A stretch of 48,114 nucleotides of DNA from Bacteroidaceae bacterium (GCA_024401275.1 JAKSLJ010000026.1:1-48114); one strand, 5' to 3'. Shown: positions 7,216 to 16,034, numbered from the stretch's first letter. Notes: a model not told the origin generated them from the letters alone. Made by a program: numbers and translations.

Positions 7216-9471
7216 ATGAAACTAAGATTTATTTCTTTTGCATTGCTGTGCATGTTCTGTCTCACAGCAAGCGCACAATTCCAGCGTAGAGATCCATTTG
7301 CTGGACTCAAGACTCTTCAGGAGGCTTACAAAGACTACTTCCTTATTGGTGTTGCCGTAAACCAGCGCAACATCTCTACAGACGAGCAGGTTCAGCTCAT
7401 CAAGACAGAGTTCAACAGCATCACTGCCGAGAACGACATGAAGCCGGGCGAAATGCACCCAGCTCCAGGCGTTTGGAACTTCGAGCGTGCTGACAAGATT
7501 GCTGATTTCTGTCGTAAGAACGGCATCAAGCTCCGTGGTCACAACCTCATGTGGCACTCACAGATGGCTGAATGGATGTTCTACGACTATGACAAGAAGA
7601 AGGAAAAGGAACTCAACGAGCTCGCTACTCAGCCACGCCAGCGTCCACAGGGCGGTCAGCCAGGTCAGCGCGGCATGCGTCCTGCTAGCCCATACGCAGG
7701 CTTGAAGTATGTTAGCAAGGAAGTTCTCTACCAGCGTATGAAGGAGCACATCGATGTTGTCGTTAAGCGTTATAGCGATGTTATTTACTGCTGGGATGTG
7801 TTCAACGAGGCTATTAGCGACTCTAAGTGGGGCGAGCCACTCCGTGACTCTCACTTCTTCAAGATCGTTGGCAACGACGAATATATCCGCAAGGCATTCA
7901 TCTTCGCTCACGAGGCAGACCCTAAGGCTCTCCTCTTCTATAATGATTATAATGAGTGCGACCCTACTAAGCGCGACCGCATCTACAACATGATCAAGAA
8001 GATGAAGGAAGACGGCATTCCTGTTGACGGTATCGGTATGCAGGCTCACTACAACATCTACGGTCCTTCAGAGGAAGATATGGAAGCTGCTATCAAGAAG
8101 TACAGCGAGATCGTTGACCATATCCATGTTACAGAGCTCGACATCCGCGTAAACCAGGAAATGGGTGGTCAGCTTCAGTTCTCTCGCAACGAGGGTGCCA
8201 AGGTTACTAACGACCAGAAGACTCTCCAGGAGTATCAGTACAACAAGTTCTTCCGTCTTCTCCGCAAGTATCACGAGAAGATAGACTGCGTTACTTTCTG
8301 GAACCTCTCTGACCGCGACTCATGGCTCGGCGAGAACAACTACCCACTCCCATTCGATAAGGAATACAAGAAGAAGAACCTCTACAAGGTGCTCGTAAGC
8401 TTCGATCCTAAGATTGACAACGCTCAGCCAAAGGAGGACTTCAAGCCTTGTGCTACTTGTCAGCCAGGTCAGGAATATCCACAGGTAAACTCTGAGGGCT
8501 ACATCCGCTTCAAGGTAAATGCTCCTGCTGCTACTTATGTTATCGCTTCTGCTGGTCTCGGTGGCGGTATGGCAGGTACTGTTCTCAAGAAGCAGAAGGA
8601 CGGCACTTTCGTTGGAACTACTCTTACTCCAGAGGACGAAGGTTTCCACTACTATACTCTTTCTATCGACGGCGCTCAGGTTCTCGACCCAGGTACTGCA
8701 AGCTTCTACGGTGGTAGCCGTTGGCAGAGTGGTACAGAGGTTCCTGCTCACGACGGTGAGTTCTATGCTAACCGCACAGACATCGAGCACGGTAACCTCC
8801 AGAAGGTTCGCTTCTTCTCTCAGAGCACAAACATGATGAAGGACGCTTGGGTTTACACTCCAGCAGGATACGACAAGTCTAAGCAGAAGTACCCAGTACT
8901 CTACCTCCAGCACGGTTGGGGTGAGAACGAGACTTCTTGGAATATCCAGGGTAAGGCTGACCTCATCATGGACAACCTCATCGCAAACAAGGAGTGCGTT
9001 CCTTTCATCGTCGTTATGACTTACGGTATGACTAACGAGGCTCGCTTCGGCTCTATTGGCTCATTCTCTGCAAAGGACTTCGAGACAGTTCTCGTTGACG
9101 AACTCATCCCTTACATCGACTCACACTTCCGCACAAAGGCAAACCGCGACAACCGCGCTATGGCAGGTCTCTCAATGGGTGGTATGGAAACTCATGCCAT
9201 CACTCTCGATCGTCCGGAAGTGTTCGGCTACTGGGGACTCTTCTCAGGCGGCACTTACAGTCCAAAGGAACTCGAAGGCAAGCAGGCTCCTAAGCTCATG
9301 TTCATCACTTGCGGTAGCAAGGAAGGTCCAGACCGCGTAAAGGCTGCCGTAGAAGAACTCAAGGGCGCTGGCTTCAATGCTGAGGCTTACATCTCAGAAG
9401 GCACAGCTCACGAATTCCTCACATGGCGTCGTAGCCTCCACGAGCTCGCTCCAATGCTCTTCAAGAAGTAA
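7216..9471 (+). CDS. Bifunctional GH10 endo-beta-1,4-xylanase / CE1 feruloyl esterase
   Basis: A 751-residue secreted enzyme. The signal peptide is residues 1-20 (ends TASA-Q). The GH10 barrel spans about 28-400, with acid/base Glu198 in WDVFNEA and nucleophile Glu307 in VTELDIRV. A Gln/Gly/Pro/Arg-rich loop at about 139-155 interrupts the barrel. Residues about 430-520 form a beta-sandwich of the E-set/CBM48-like kind often found before CE1 domains. Residues about 530-751 are an alpha/beta-hydrolase esterase with Ser653 in GLSMGG and probable catalytic His732 in GTAHEF. The same GH10-to-CE1 order is known from Prevotella Xyn10D-Fae1A, which cleaves xylan and releases ferulate from arabinoxylan. 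The export signal indicates periplasmic or surface action. No SusC/SusD genes are adjacent. It is monocistronic by spacing, with a palindromic repeat after the stop. Confidence 0.92.
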   Translation: MKLRFISFALLCMFCLTASAQFQRRDPFAGLKTLQEAYKDYFLIGVAVNQRNISTDEQVQLIKTEFNSITAENDMKPGEMHPAPGVWNFERADKIADFCRKNGIKLRGHNLMWHSQMAEWMFYDYDKKKEKELNELATQPRQRPQGGQPGQRGMRPASPYAGLKYVSKEVLYQRMKEHIDVVVKRYSDVIYCWDVFNEAISDSKWGEPLRDSHFFKIVGNDEYIRKAFIFAHEADPKALLFYNDYNECDPTKRDRIYNMIKKMKEDGIPVDGIGMQAHYNIYGPSEEDMEAAIKKYSEIVDHIHVTELDIRVNQEMGGQLQFSRNEGAKVTNDQKTLQEYQYNKFFRLLRKYHEKIDCVTFWNLSDRDSWLGENNYPLPFDKEYKKKNLYKVLVSFDPKIDNAQPKEDFKPCATCQPGQEYPQVNSEGYIRFKVNAPAATYVIASAGLGGGMAGTVLKKQKDGTFVGTTLTPEDEGFHYYTLSIDGAQVLDPGTASFYGGSRWQSGTEVPAHDGEFYANRTDIEHGNLQKVRFFSQSTNMMKDAWVYTPAGYDKSKQKYPVLYLQHGWGENETSWNIQGKADLIMDNLIANKECVPFIVVMTYGMTNEARFGSIGSFSAKDFETVLVDELIPYIDSHFRTKANRDNRAMAGLSMGGMETHAITLDRPEVFGYWGLFSGGTYSPKELEGKQAPKLMFITCGSKEGPDRVKAAVEELKGAGFNAEAYISEGTAHEFLTWRRSLHELAPMLFKK

Positions 9472-9491
9472 AAAACTAGTGTTCTATATTT

Positions 9492-9566
9492 TGTAGGGCG
9501 AGGATTTCCGAGCCGCCTGCGTGATATTTTTATTCGCGCTAACGGCTCGGAAATCCTCGCCCTACA
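9492..9566. repeat. TGTAGGGCGAG palindromic repeat, copy 1
   Basis: The left arm TGTAGGGCGAGGATTTCCG is followed by AGCCG, and the right arm is the exact complement, CGGCTCGGAAATCCTCGCCC then TACA. The stem is about 24 bp with a loop of about 25 bases. Related copies lie at 12231-12302, 41262-41365, 44601-44672, and a half copy inside prmC at 34752-34814. This copy lies after the xylanase gene and may act as a terminator. Confidence 0.85.
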
Positions 9567-9691
9567 TGTTTTTCCCCAGTTTTATATTTGGGAGGCATAG
9601 AGTATATCGCTGTCTGTTGATATGTCCAAAGTCAAATAGTGGGTGATTTCTGCAATATTTTCCGGGAATTTGTTGTGTAGTTCTTGAATAG

Positions 9692-9723
9692 TTTGTACTT
9701 TTGTCTTGTCAAAACTGCATTTG
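9692..9723 (+). promoter_or_regulatory. Possible promoter of the beta-barrel/dusB operon
   Basis: TTTG at 9692-9695 and TGCATTTG at 9716-9723 are 20 bases apart, one mismatch from TTTG/TAnnTTTG. An alternative is TACTTTTG at 9696-9703 with TTTG at 9669-9672, but the 23-base spacing is too long. The leader to the ATG at 9772 would be about 40-60 bases. Confidence 0.4.
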
Positions 9724-9771
9724 CAAAGATGAAATATAACCTCTATTTTATATACTAAAACATAATACCTT

Positions 9772-11238
9772 ATGGACAAGCTAAGATTTTTAATCGTGCT
9801 TTTGGCTTTCTCACTTTCATTGGGCATGTCTGCTCAAAGCCGAAAGACAACAGGCAAAAAGACGACTACTACTGCAAAGACTGCGTCTAAAAGTACTGCA
9901 AAAAAGAGTACTGCCAAGAAGCCTGCAACTACTTCTACAAGCAAGAAGTCAACGACAACTACGACCAAGAAGGCTCCTGCTACAACTGCAAAACCTGTTA
10001 CTACAACGACAGCTCCGTCAGCAAGCAACAGTTCGGCTAAGCAGGAGTACAAGGAAGGATACAATGAAGGCTTTGAGGCTGGACTTCGCGCTGCTCAGAG
10101 AAATGGCGTCGGCACAAAAGATGCTACTACACAAACAGACAACAGCAAAACTGCCAATAACTCTAGCTCTTCAAATTTCTTTTCTGACTTCAAATCTTCG
10201 TTGAGCCAGAAACCAGCAGAGTCTAAGAACGCAATGTTCGCTGAGTTCCAGGCTATCTTCGATGTCAACGGCGGACCGGTTGCAAACCACTTGTATGAGA
10301 TAGACTTTGGTTATCTTCGTAAGGTAAGCGAAAACTTCCGTTTGGGTTTCGGTCTCGGTTTCAGAGGCGACTTCCGTTTCAATAGCAGCCCACATGAAAC
10401 CCTTCCTGTATTCCTTCGCGGTCAGGTAAACGTGCCAACTATGACTGACATCACTCCTTTCCTGAACCTGGATTTGGGCTATGTCCTTAGCAGCGATTTT
10501 GAAGATTTGGACTTTGAAAAATGTCCTATCCGACTTAATCCTTCCGTAGGTGCTTACTTCGGTCAGGTTTATGCTGCCGTTGGTTACCTCGGTGAGATTC
10601 TGCCTGTTTCCGAGGCTAAGTTCGTGAACTACGTAAATCTTAAGCTCGGTGTCAAGATGGGCGACCGTCCTAAGAGCTACAAGGTGTTCAAGAGCTCTTA
10701 CCTCACTCTTGAGGCAGCTGCTGGTCCTACATTCCAGACTGCTTACTATGAATATGACTATAACCATGATGAAGACAAAAAAACAAGGGTTACTCTCAAC
10801 GGCGGTCTCGATTTTCACTGGATGTTCCCTCTTGGCGACCATGTTGCTATAGGTCCTGGTATTGGTGCTTATCATGTCACTACAAGTACTTTTTATAGGG
10901 GGTCAGAAGACGATCCAGAATACAACTCAGATCAGACTCTCTATGTTCCTCTGACTGTCCGTGCTGAAGGTACATTCTTGGATAAGAATGCTGCTATCCG
11001 TCCTTACGCAGCTGCCGACCTCGGAGTTGTCCTCGGCAATGCAGAGCTGAGTTCAGGAGAAGTAACATTCAAATCGCCTACGTTTGAGATCCAGGGTGGT
11101 ATAAAGCTTAACAACAAGGTGCGTGTTGGTGCTGGTCTTAAGTTTAATGGCATTGGCTTTGATGAAGATTATGATATGAAAAAACATGATGGCCAGACAC
11201 TCACCTCATTCAATGCTCACGTAGGTATTGACTTCTAA
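9772..11238 (+). CDS. Secreted protein with Lys/Thr/Ala-rich linker and outer-membrane beta-barrel-like domain
   Basis: A 488-residue protein with a signal peptide at residues 1-22 (LGMSA-Q). Residues about 23-85 are low complexity, dominated by Lys, Thr, Ser and Ala. They are followed by a short helical segment (YKEGYNEGFEAGLRAAQR) and a Ser/Asn linker. From about 150 to 488 the sequence alternates polar and hydrophobic residues and ends in F (VGIDF), as expected for an outer-membrane barrel of the porin or OmpA-like type; motifs such as LRKVSENFRLGFGLGF suggest beta strands. The basic linker could bind peptidoglycan, nucleic acid or lipid A; this is a guess. dusB begins 8 bases after the stop codon, so the two are probably co-transcribed. 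I do not recognise a named family. Confidence 0.7.
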   Translation: MDKLRFLIVLLAFSLSLGMSAQSRKTTGKKTTTTAKTASKSTAKKSTAKKPATTSTSKKSTTTTTKKAPATTAKPVTTTTAPSASNSSAKQEYKEGYNEGFEAGLRAAQRNGVGTKDATTQTDNSKTANNSSSSNFFSDFKSSLSQKPAESKNAMFAEFQAIFDVNGGPVANHLYEIDFGYLRKVSENFRLGFGLGFRGDFRFNSSPHETLPVFLRGQVNVPTMTDITPFLNLDLGYVLSSDFEDLDFEKCPIRLNPSVGAYFGQVYAAVGYLGEILPVSEAKFVNYVNLKLGVKMGDRPKSYKVFKSSYLTLEAAAGPTFQTAYYEYDYNHDEDKKTRVTLNGGLDFHWMFPLGDHVAIGPGIGAYHVTTSTFYRGSEDDPEYNSDQTLYVPLTVRAEGTFLDKNAAIRPYAAADLGVVLGNAELSSGEVTFKSPTFEIQGGIKLNNKVRVGAGLKFNGIGFDEDYDMKKHDGQTLTSFNAHVGIDF

Positions 11239-11245
11239 TAAATAT

Positions 11246-12235
11246 ATGTACAGAAAGTTCAAGGAAATAATAGAATCGGTATCAGTGGCAGAGGCTACTG
11301 AAAAAGGTGGAGTAGGGGGCGCTTTGTTCCTTGCTCCAATGGAGGATGTTACTGACATCGGTTTCCGTATGCTCTGCAAGCGTTTCGGTGCTGCGATGGT
11401 TTATACTGAGTTCGTCAGCGCTGAAGCACTCGTTCGCGATGTGAAGTCAACGGTTTCCAAGCTGACAATCAGTGATGACGAGCGACCTGTAGGCATACAG
11501 ATTTACGGTCGTGATGTTGACGCTATGGTGGAGGCTGCCAAGATCGTTGAGCAGGCAAAGCCAGATGTCATCGACCTGAACTTTGGCTGTCCGGTGAAGA
11601 AAGTGGCTGGCAAAGGTGCTGGTGCCGGTATGCTTCAGAACATTCCGAAACTTCTGGACATAACAAAAAAGGTGGTTGAGGCAGTCAATTTGCCTGTTAC
11701 GGTGAAGACTCGCCTTGGCTGGGATCATAACAACATTATTATTGAGGAACTTGCTGAGCAACTCCAAGACTGCGGAATTGCCGGACTTACCATTCACGGC
11801 CGCACTCGTTCGCAGATGTACACAGGCGAAGCAGATTGGGAACCTATTGGTCGCGTGAAGGCAAATCCTCGCATTCACATTCCTATTATCGGTAACGGCG
11901 ACATAACATCGCGCGAACAGGCAAAACTGGCTTTTGAGCGTTATGGCGTGGATGCTGTCATGGTGGGCAGGGCTACATTCGGTTGCCCGTGGTTTTTCTC
12001 GCCAGAGGAACTGACTGCCGACCAGAAGATTGATGTCCTGGAAGAGCAGTTGCGCATAAACATGGAGCGTATAGACGAGAAGCGCGGCATAATACACACG
12101 CGCCGTCATCTTGCTTCAACGCCTGTGTTCAAAGGCATTCCAAACTTCCGACAGACGCGTATTGCCATGCTCCGCGCAGAAACAGCCGATGAACTTATTG
12201 GCATCCTTGAGAGTTGCAGAGAGATGATAATGTAG
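11246..12235 (+). CDS. dusB: tRNA-dihydrouridine synthase, DusB type
   Basis: A flavoenzyme that reduces uridine to dihydrouridine in the tRNA D-loop, using FMN and NADPH. Visible signatures are LAPMEDVTDIGFR near the start, the catalytic-Cys motif DLNFGCPVKKVAGKGAGAG, VKTRLGWD, HGRTRSQMYTGEADWE, IPIIGNGDI and VMVGRATFGCPWFF. These cover the full TIM barrel plus the C-terminal helical region. I chose ATG 11246, eight bases after the upstream stop; a TTG further upstream would overlap that gene. The stop codon TAG (12233-12235) lies inside the left end of a palindromic repeat (ATGTAGGGCGAG), so that repeat appears to define the present C-terminus. It probably shares a transcript with the upstream beta-barrel gene and converges with the MATE gene. 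Confidence 0.92.
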   Translation: MYRKFKEIIESVSVAEATEKGGVGGALFLAPMEDVTDIGFRMLCKRFGAAMVYTEFVSAEALVRDVKSTVSKLTISDDERPVGIQIYGRDVDAMVEAAKIVEQAKPDVIDLNFGCPVKKVAGKGAGAGMLQNIPKLLDITKKVVEAVNLPVTVKTRLGWDHNNIIIEELAEQLQDCGIAGLTIHGRTRSQMYTGEADWEPIGRVKANPRIHIPIIGNGDITSREQAKLAFERYGVDAVMVGRATFGCPWFFSPEELTADQKIDVLEEQLRINMERIDEKRGIIHTRRHLASTPVFKGIPNFRQTRIAMLRAETADELIGILESCREMIM

Positions 12236-12302
12236 GGCGAGAATTTTCGAGCCGCGATTCTGGTTTTGTTGCATGAAACGGCTCGGAAATCCTCGCCCTA
12301 CA
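12231..12302. repeat. TGTAGGGCGAG palindromic repeat, copy 2, providing the dusB stop
   Basis: TGTAGGGCGAG at the left and CTCGCCCTACA at the right, with CGAGCCG and CGGCTCG inside. The left end overlaps the last codons of dusB. It sits between convergent genes (dusB and the MATE gene, whose stop is at 12307) and could terminate both. Confidence 0.85.
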
Positions 12303-12306
12303 GATT

Positions 12307-13653
12307 TTATACGGCAAAGCTCTTGCCCGCCCATTTCTTGCTATGCCAGCGGCGGGTAAGGATAATGCCGCGAGTGTTTTCGTCAAGGGCGAAAGCGCAC
12401 CAGATACCAAGAAGTCCGAAACCGAATCCGAAACCGAAAATATAGGCTACGCCAACGGCAATGAGCCATTGGAAAATAATGCCGATGACTACGGGATAGA
12501 TTGTATCTCCTGTGGCGCGAAGGCTTCCGCATGAGAAGATGTTGCGCGTACGACCAATCTCCAGTGCTATATTTATGATGAAAATCCATGTGCCAAGACG
12601 CAGGATTTCCTCGTTGTCAGTGAAGAAACTGAGAATCGGTCTGCCAAGGCAAGCCAGGAAAGCTGCCATTGAAACGCAGCAGATCAGTTCTATTCGCAGC
12701 ATGTAATTGCCCAGAATATATGCAGCGCGATTGCGTCCCTGGCCTACGAAATGACCTATGAGAATGCTGCCGCCCTGAGTAAAACTGGCAGAGAAAAGCA
12801 CGCAGTAGGCAAGTATGTTCCAGCAATAAGCTCGGGTGGCAAGGGCTGCGTCGCCGAGTTTGTTTATCATATAGATGCCCACAACCTGTGTGAGACAATA
12901 GCTCAGTTCCTCGCTCATGGCAGGAATGCCGACGAAAAGCAGATTCTTCAGTTCCCTGACAGGGAATGGCCTAAAATATTCGAGAGGGAATTTGCGGATA
13001 TGCTTCCTGGTATGGAATGCAGCAAGCAACAGCATTGCCACACAGCGGCTGAACGATGTAGAGATTGCAGCACCTTCCACTCCGAGAGCAGGAAAACCGA
13101 ACTTACCGAAGATGAGTGCATAGTTTCCGATGAAGTTCAGTATGTTGCTCACCAAGGTAACAATCATCGGATAAACCGTTTTGTCCGCACTGCGCAGAGA
13201 AGCCGAGAGAGCAAAGGAAACGGCTTGGGTGAAAGAGAACAAGCCAGTTATCTTCATATATACCAAACCGTCTGGCATAAGGGCGTCGCTCAAGCCCATA
13301 AGTCTCAGTATGTTTTCTGCCTGAAACCAAAGTATTGCGCTGACAGTCAGTCCGATGAAGATGTTAAGCAGTATGGCTATGCCCACCACTTGAACCAATC
13401 TTTTCTGCAGCTTTGCTCCGATATATTGTGCGCAGAGAATGGCTGCGCCCATGGAGATAAACTGATAGACAAGGAATATGAGTGAGAACAGTTGGTTGTC
13501 AACGCCAACGGCAGCCACGGCATTGTCGCTATGCTGGCTGAGCATCATGATATCGACCGTACCGAGCATCATTACGAGTGCGATATCAATGAATATAGGG
13601 AGTGTAAGTTTTGCGAGCTTTTGCTTAGTCTCGCTCTGTATCCTGAGTGTCAT
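12307..13653 (-). CDS. MATE family efflux transporter
   Basis: A 448-residue integral membrane protein with about twelve hydrophobic helices in two related halves, the length and layout of MATE (multidrug and toxin extrusion) exporters. These use a Na+ or H+ gradient to expel organic cations and other small molecules. The N-terminus (KLAKLTLPIFIDIALVMMLGTVDIMMLS) is typical of the family. Near the C-terminus a membrane segment contains FGFGFGFG, encoded by four 6-base units at 12415-12438, apparently a small in-frame expansion. It is the last gene of a minus-strand run: unknown protein, ssb, gldE, then this gene 73 bases after gldE. The substrate cannot be told from sequence. Confidence 0.88.
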   Translation of the reverse strand: MTLRIQSETKQKLAKLTLPIFIDIALVMMLGTVDIMMLSQHSDNAVAAVGVDNQLFSLIFLVYQFISMGAAILCAQYIGAKLQKRLVQVVGIAILLNIFIGLTVSAILWFQAENILRLMGLSDALMPDGLVYMKITGLFSFTQAVSFALSASLRSADKTVYPMIVTLVSNILNFIGNYALIFGKFGFPALGVEGAAISTSFSRCVAMLLLAAFHTRKHIRKFPLEYFRPFPVRELKNLLFVGIPAMSEELSYCLTQVVGIYMINKLGDAALATRAYCWNILAYCVLFSASFTQGGSILIGHFVGQGRNRAAYILGNYMLRIELICCVSMAAFLACLGRPILSFFTDNEEILRLGTWIFIINIALEIGRTRNIFSCGSLRATGDTIYPVVIGIIFQWLIAVGVAYIFGFGFGFGLLGIWCAFALDENTRGIILTRRWHSKKWAGKSFAV

Positions 13654-13726
13654 CTTTATGTTAAAGCTAAAAGCTTTGCTGCCTTGCGCAGTAAGGGTTA
13701 TTCTTCTATTGCTTTCTTCTATTGTT

Positions 13727-15076
13727 CTATTCTTCTTTGCTTTCGTGGCTTGTTATGGTCAACTTCACGGATGCCACGCGGCGTTCTTCTATTTTCATTA
13801 CCTCGAAGCGGTAGCGTTTGTAGCTGAAGACCTCGTGAGGCTTTGGGAAATCGCCTTTTATCTCGAGGAGAAGTCCGGCAAGTGTGTCTGCCTCGCCTTG
13901 GATTTCTTCAAACTCCTCGTCGTCAATTTCCAGCACTTTCTGCATATCGGTAAGCAGAATCTTGCCTTCGAAGAGGTAAGTGTTCTTGTTCAGGCGAGTG
14001 TATTGCTTAGTCTCCTCGTCGTATTCGTCGTTTATCTCGCCAACGATTTCCTCGAGAATGTCTTCCATTGTTACAAGGCCGGATGTGCCTCCGAACTCGT
14101 CAACAACGATGGCAATATGCACTTTGTTCTCTTGGAATTCCTGAAGGAGAGCGTCAATCTTCTTTGTTTCCGGCACGAAATATGGCGGACGGATAAGCGA
14201 TTGCCAGCGGAAACTGTCTGGTTTTCCGAGGTGGGGTAGGAGGTCTTTGATGTAAAGGATGCCGCGGATGTTGTCGCCGTTGTCCTGATAAACAGGGATT
14301 CGGCTGTAGTTGTTCTCCACGATGCATGAAATAACATCGCCGAAGTTCGCCTTTATGTTGATGTCAACGATGTCCTTTCTTGAAGTCATGATCTCTTTTG
14401 CCGTCTCGTCGCCGAAGCGGATAATGCCTTCAAGAATCTTCTTTTCCTCTGCAATGTCCTTCTTGTCAGTCAGTTCCAGAGCCTGTTCTAGCTCGTCAAC
14501 ACTCATTACATGATTGTCTTCAGTGACTATTTTCTCTGCCACGATGCTTGATTTCAGGAGAAGGTTCTCCAGTGGCCAGAACAGTGTGCGGAAGAAAGAA
14601 ATGCCCTTTGCTGCCATGCGGCAGAAACTCAAGGTTGATTGGCGTGCAAAAATCTTTGGAAGAATCTCTCCGAAAAGAAGGAGAATGAAGGTGAGCAGTA
14701 CGGTAAGTACAATAAACTCAAGCACAATATTGTCGCCAAAGTCTATCAGTTGCGCAAAGACATAGTTGCACAGCATGATTATCGTTACATTGACAAAGTT
14801 GTTGGTAATGAGTATTGTAGCAAGTGTGCGCTCGCTGTCCTCTCTCAGTTTGTTTATGAGTATGTCCGTCGCTGTCTTCTCGTCCTCCAGTTTGTCAATG
14901 TCTTTCGGCGAAAGGCTGAAGAAGGCTATCTCGCTGCCGCTGGCAAAACCCGATAGCAGCAGAAGGAAGGCGATAAGGATAATGGTGATGACAACGCCTG
15001 TGGTTGGGGAGTAGAAAGTTACTCCGCTAAAGGTGTTGTTGATTATTGTTGATATACTCGATATATAGTCGTCCAT
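13727..15076 (-). CDS. gldE: GldE-like DUF21/CBS/CorC membrane protein
   Basis: A 449-residue protein. The N-terminal part (about 15-200) has hydrophobic helices of the DUF21 (CNNM) type. A pair of CBS domains follows (about 215-340, with DIVDINIKANFGDV and RGILYIKDLL). The C-terminal CorC_HlyC domain (about 350-445) contains IVVDEFGGTSGLVTMEDILEEIVGEI. In gliding Bacteroidetes the orthologue GldE is a gliding-motility accessory protein encoded beside ssb, as here. In non-gliding gut species it is kept and is probably involved in divalent cation transport or in assembly of the type IX secretion apparatus. It lies 35 bases after ssb on the same strand. No gldD homologue follows; a MATE gene takes that place. 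Confidence 0.88.
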   Translation of the reverse strand: MDDYISSISTIINNTFSGVTFYSPTTGVVITIILIAFLLLLSGFASGSEIAFFSLSPKDIDKLEDEKTATDILINKLREDSERTLATILITNNFVNVTIIMLCNYVFAQLIDFGDNIVLEFIVLTVLLTFILLLFGEILPKIFARQSTLSFCRMAAKGISFFRTLFWPLENLLLKSSIVAEKIVTEDNHVMSVDELEQALELTDKKDIAEEKKILEGIIRFGDETAKEIMTSRKDIVDINIKANFGDVISCIVENNYSRIPVYQDNGDNIRGILYIKDLLPHLGKPDSFRWQSLIRPPYFVPETKKIDALLQEFQENKVHIAIVVDEFGGTSGLVTMEDILEEIVGEINDEYDEETKQYTRLNKNTYLFEGKILLTDMQKVLEIDDEEFEEIQGEADTLAGLLLEIKGDFPKPHEVFSYKRYRFEVMKIEERRVASVKLTITSHESKEE

Positions 15077-15111
15077 TTATTAATTGTAAATTAAAAACTA
15101 AAAATGAAAAA
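15077..15111. repeat. Short AT-rich heptamer-like run between ssb and gldE
   Basis: Units of seven bases (TTAATTG, TAAATTA, AAAACTA, AAAATGA, AAAATCA) can be read in sequence. This resembles the heptamer run at 35313-35345 in front of prmC. It is degenerate, so support is limited. Confidence 0.4.
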
Positions 15112-15459
15112 TCAGTTTTCGTTTTTCAATTTCTTGGGCGTAAGCATTTCCATGCTGTCTGCCTGGATTTCCGTTACGTCCTTGCGCTGTCCCGACTGGT
15201 CAACATAGCTGCGGTATCGTATTCTGCCTTCTATGTACAGCTTGTCGCCGGTATGCACGAACTCCTCCACGGTCTTGGCGAGTTTGCGGTATAGGATAAC
15301 GGTGTGCCAGTCAGTATGTTCTGGCACCTCTGTTCCGTTTGCAAGTGTGTAGCCTCGCTCTGTTGTAGCCAATGATATTCTGGCAACGGCCTGGTCGTGG
15401 TCAAAATAGCGTACCTCCGGTTCGCGTCCGACATTGCCGATAAGCATTACTTTGTTCAT
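15112..15459 (-). CDS. ssb: Single-stranded DNA-binding protein, short form
   Basis: A 115-residue OB-fold protein beginning MNKVMLIGNVGREPEVRYF, the standard SSB start, with TDWHTVILYRKLAKTVEEFVHTGDKLYIEGRIRYRSY as the core. It binds single-stranded DNA during replication and repair. It is short. The protein ends KKLKNEN soon after the OB fold and lacks both the Gly/Pro/Gln-rich tail and the acidic DDDIPF-type tip that recruits partner proteins in most SSBs. It lies 17 bases after the unknown gene at 15477 and 35 bases before gldE on the same strand, so an operon is likely. It may be a second SSB alongside a standard one elsewhere. Confidence 0.9.
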   Translation of the reverse strand: MNKVMLIGNVGREPEVRYFDHDQAVARISLATTERGYTLANGTEVPEHTDWHTVILYRKLAKTVEEFVHTGDKLYIEGRIRYRSYVDQSGQRKDVTEIQADSMEMLTPKKLKNEN

Positions 15460-15476
15460 AGTCTTTTCGGGCAGTT

Positions 15477-16034
15477 TTATACCTCAGGCTGGTCTCCGAG
15501 GAAACGATACTGGAAGTTCTTTCCCTTTATGGAAGGGAACTGGCTGCGTGAGTCAACCTTCTGTTGCAGGTGGTCGACGAGGCGGTTGTAGCAGTCAGCG
15601 GCAGATATTGCCTTGCACTGTGCTATGAAGCGAGTGTCAATATATACGCATTTGCCTGTATTTGGGTTGACAACGACGCGCTTGAAGTCGATGACACCTT
15701 CGTACCAACCGAATTTCTGCTCATTGATGTGCTGCATAATCTCGTTCTGCTGCTGTTTAGCCGCAGAGACGAATTCCTCTCCGTTTTCCTGTCCTTTCTT
15801 ATGATTCTTGAACTCCTCCATTGTGCGGGCGGTAGTCTTGATCATGATGAAGTACACCTTTGCGCGTACCTTGTAGCGCTTAGGGAACAGCACATTGCTG
15901 CTCATGTAGTCACGGATGTCCTGTTCGATACGAGGGTTCATGCCGATTTCGTCAATGGAGTAGAGGAAATCGAATGCCTGATCAAAGGATGTCGTTAGTG
16001 CTTCGTAGTCGAAATATCTAATGTATAAGTTCAT
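15477..16034 (-). CDS. Conserved-looking protein of unknown function upstream of ssb
   Basis: A 185-residue cytoplasmic protein starting MNLYIRYFDYEALTTSFDQAFDFLYSI. It has no signal peptide and no transmembrane segment. The centre is rich in Lys, Glu and Gln (MEEFKNHKKGQENGEEFVSA); a later segment reads KFGWYEGVIDFKRVVVNPNTGKCVYI. I do not recognise a family. The good codon pattern, the convincing start and the tight linkage to ssb (17 bases) support a real gene. In other Bacteroidetes the gene before ssb is often mutY, and this is not MutY. A role near DNA metabolism is only suggested by position. Confidence 0.65.
   Translation of the reverse strand: MNLYIRYFDYEALTTSFDQAFDFLYSIDEIGMNPRIEQDIRDYMSSNVLFPKRYKVRAKVYFIMIKTTARTMEEFKNHKKGQENGEEFVSAAKQQQNEIMQHINEQKFGWYEGVIDFKRVVVNPNTGKCVYIDTRFIAQCKAISAADCYNRLVDHLQQKVDSRSQFPSIKGKNFQYRFLGDQPEV

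Noticed and set aside
11228-11245. Upstream TTG start for dusB
   Set aside because: It would overlap the preceding gene's stop and adds residues not typical of the family; ATG 11246 fits better.
12751-14239. Plus-strand frames of about 250 codons opposite the MATE and gldE genes
   Set aside because: Antisense to two genes with clear domains; no start signals and no recognisable protein.
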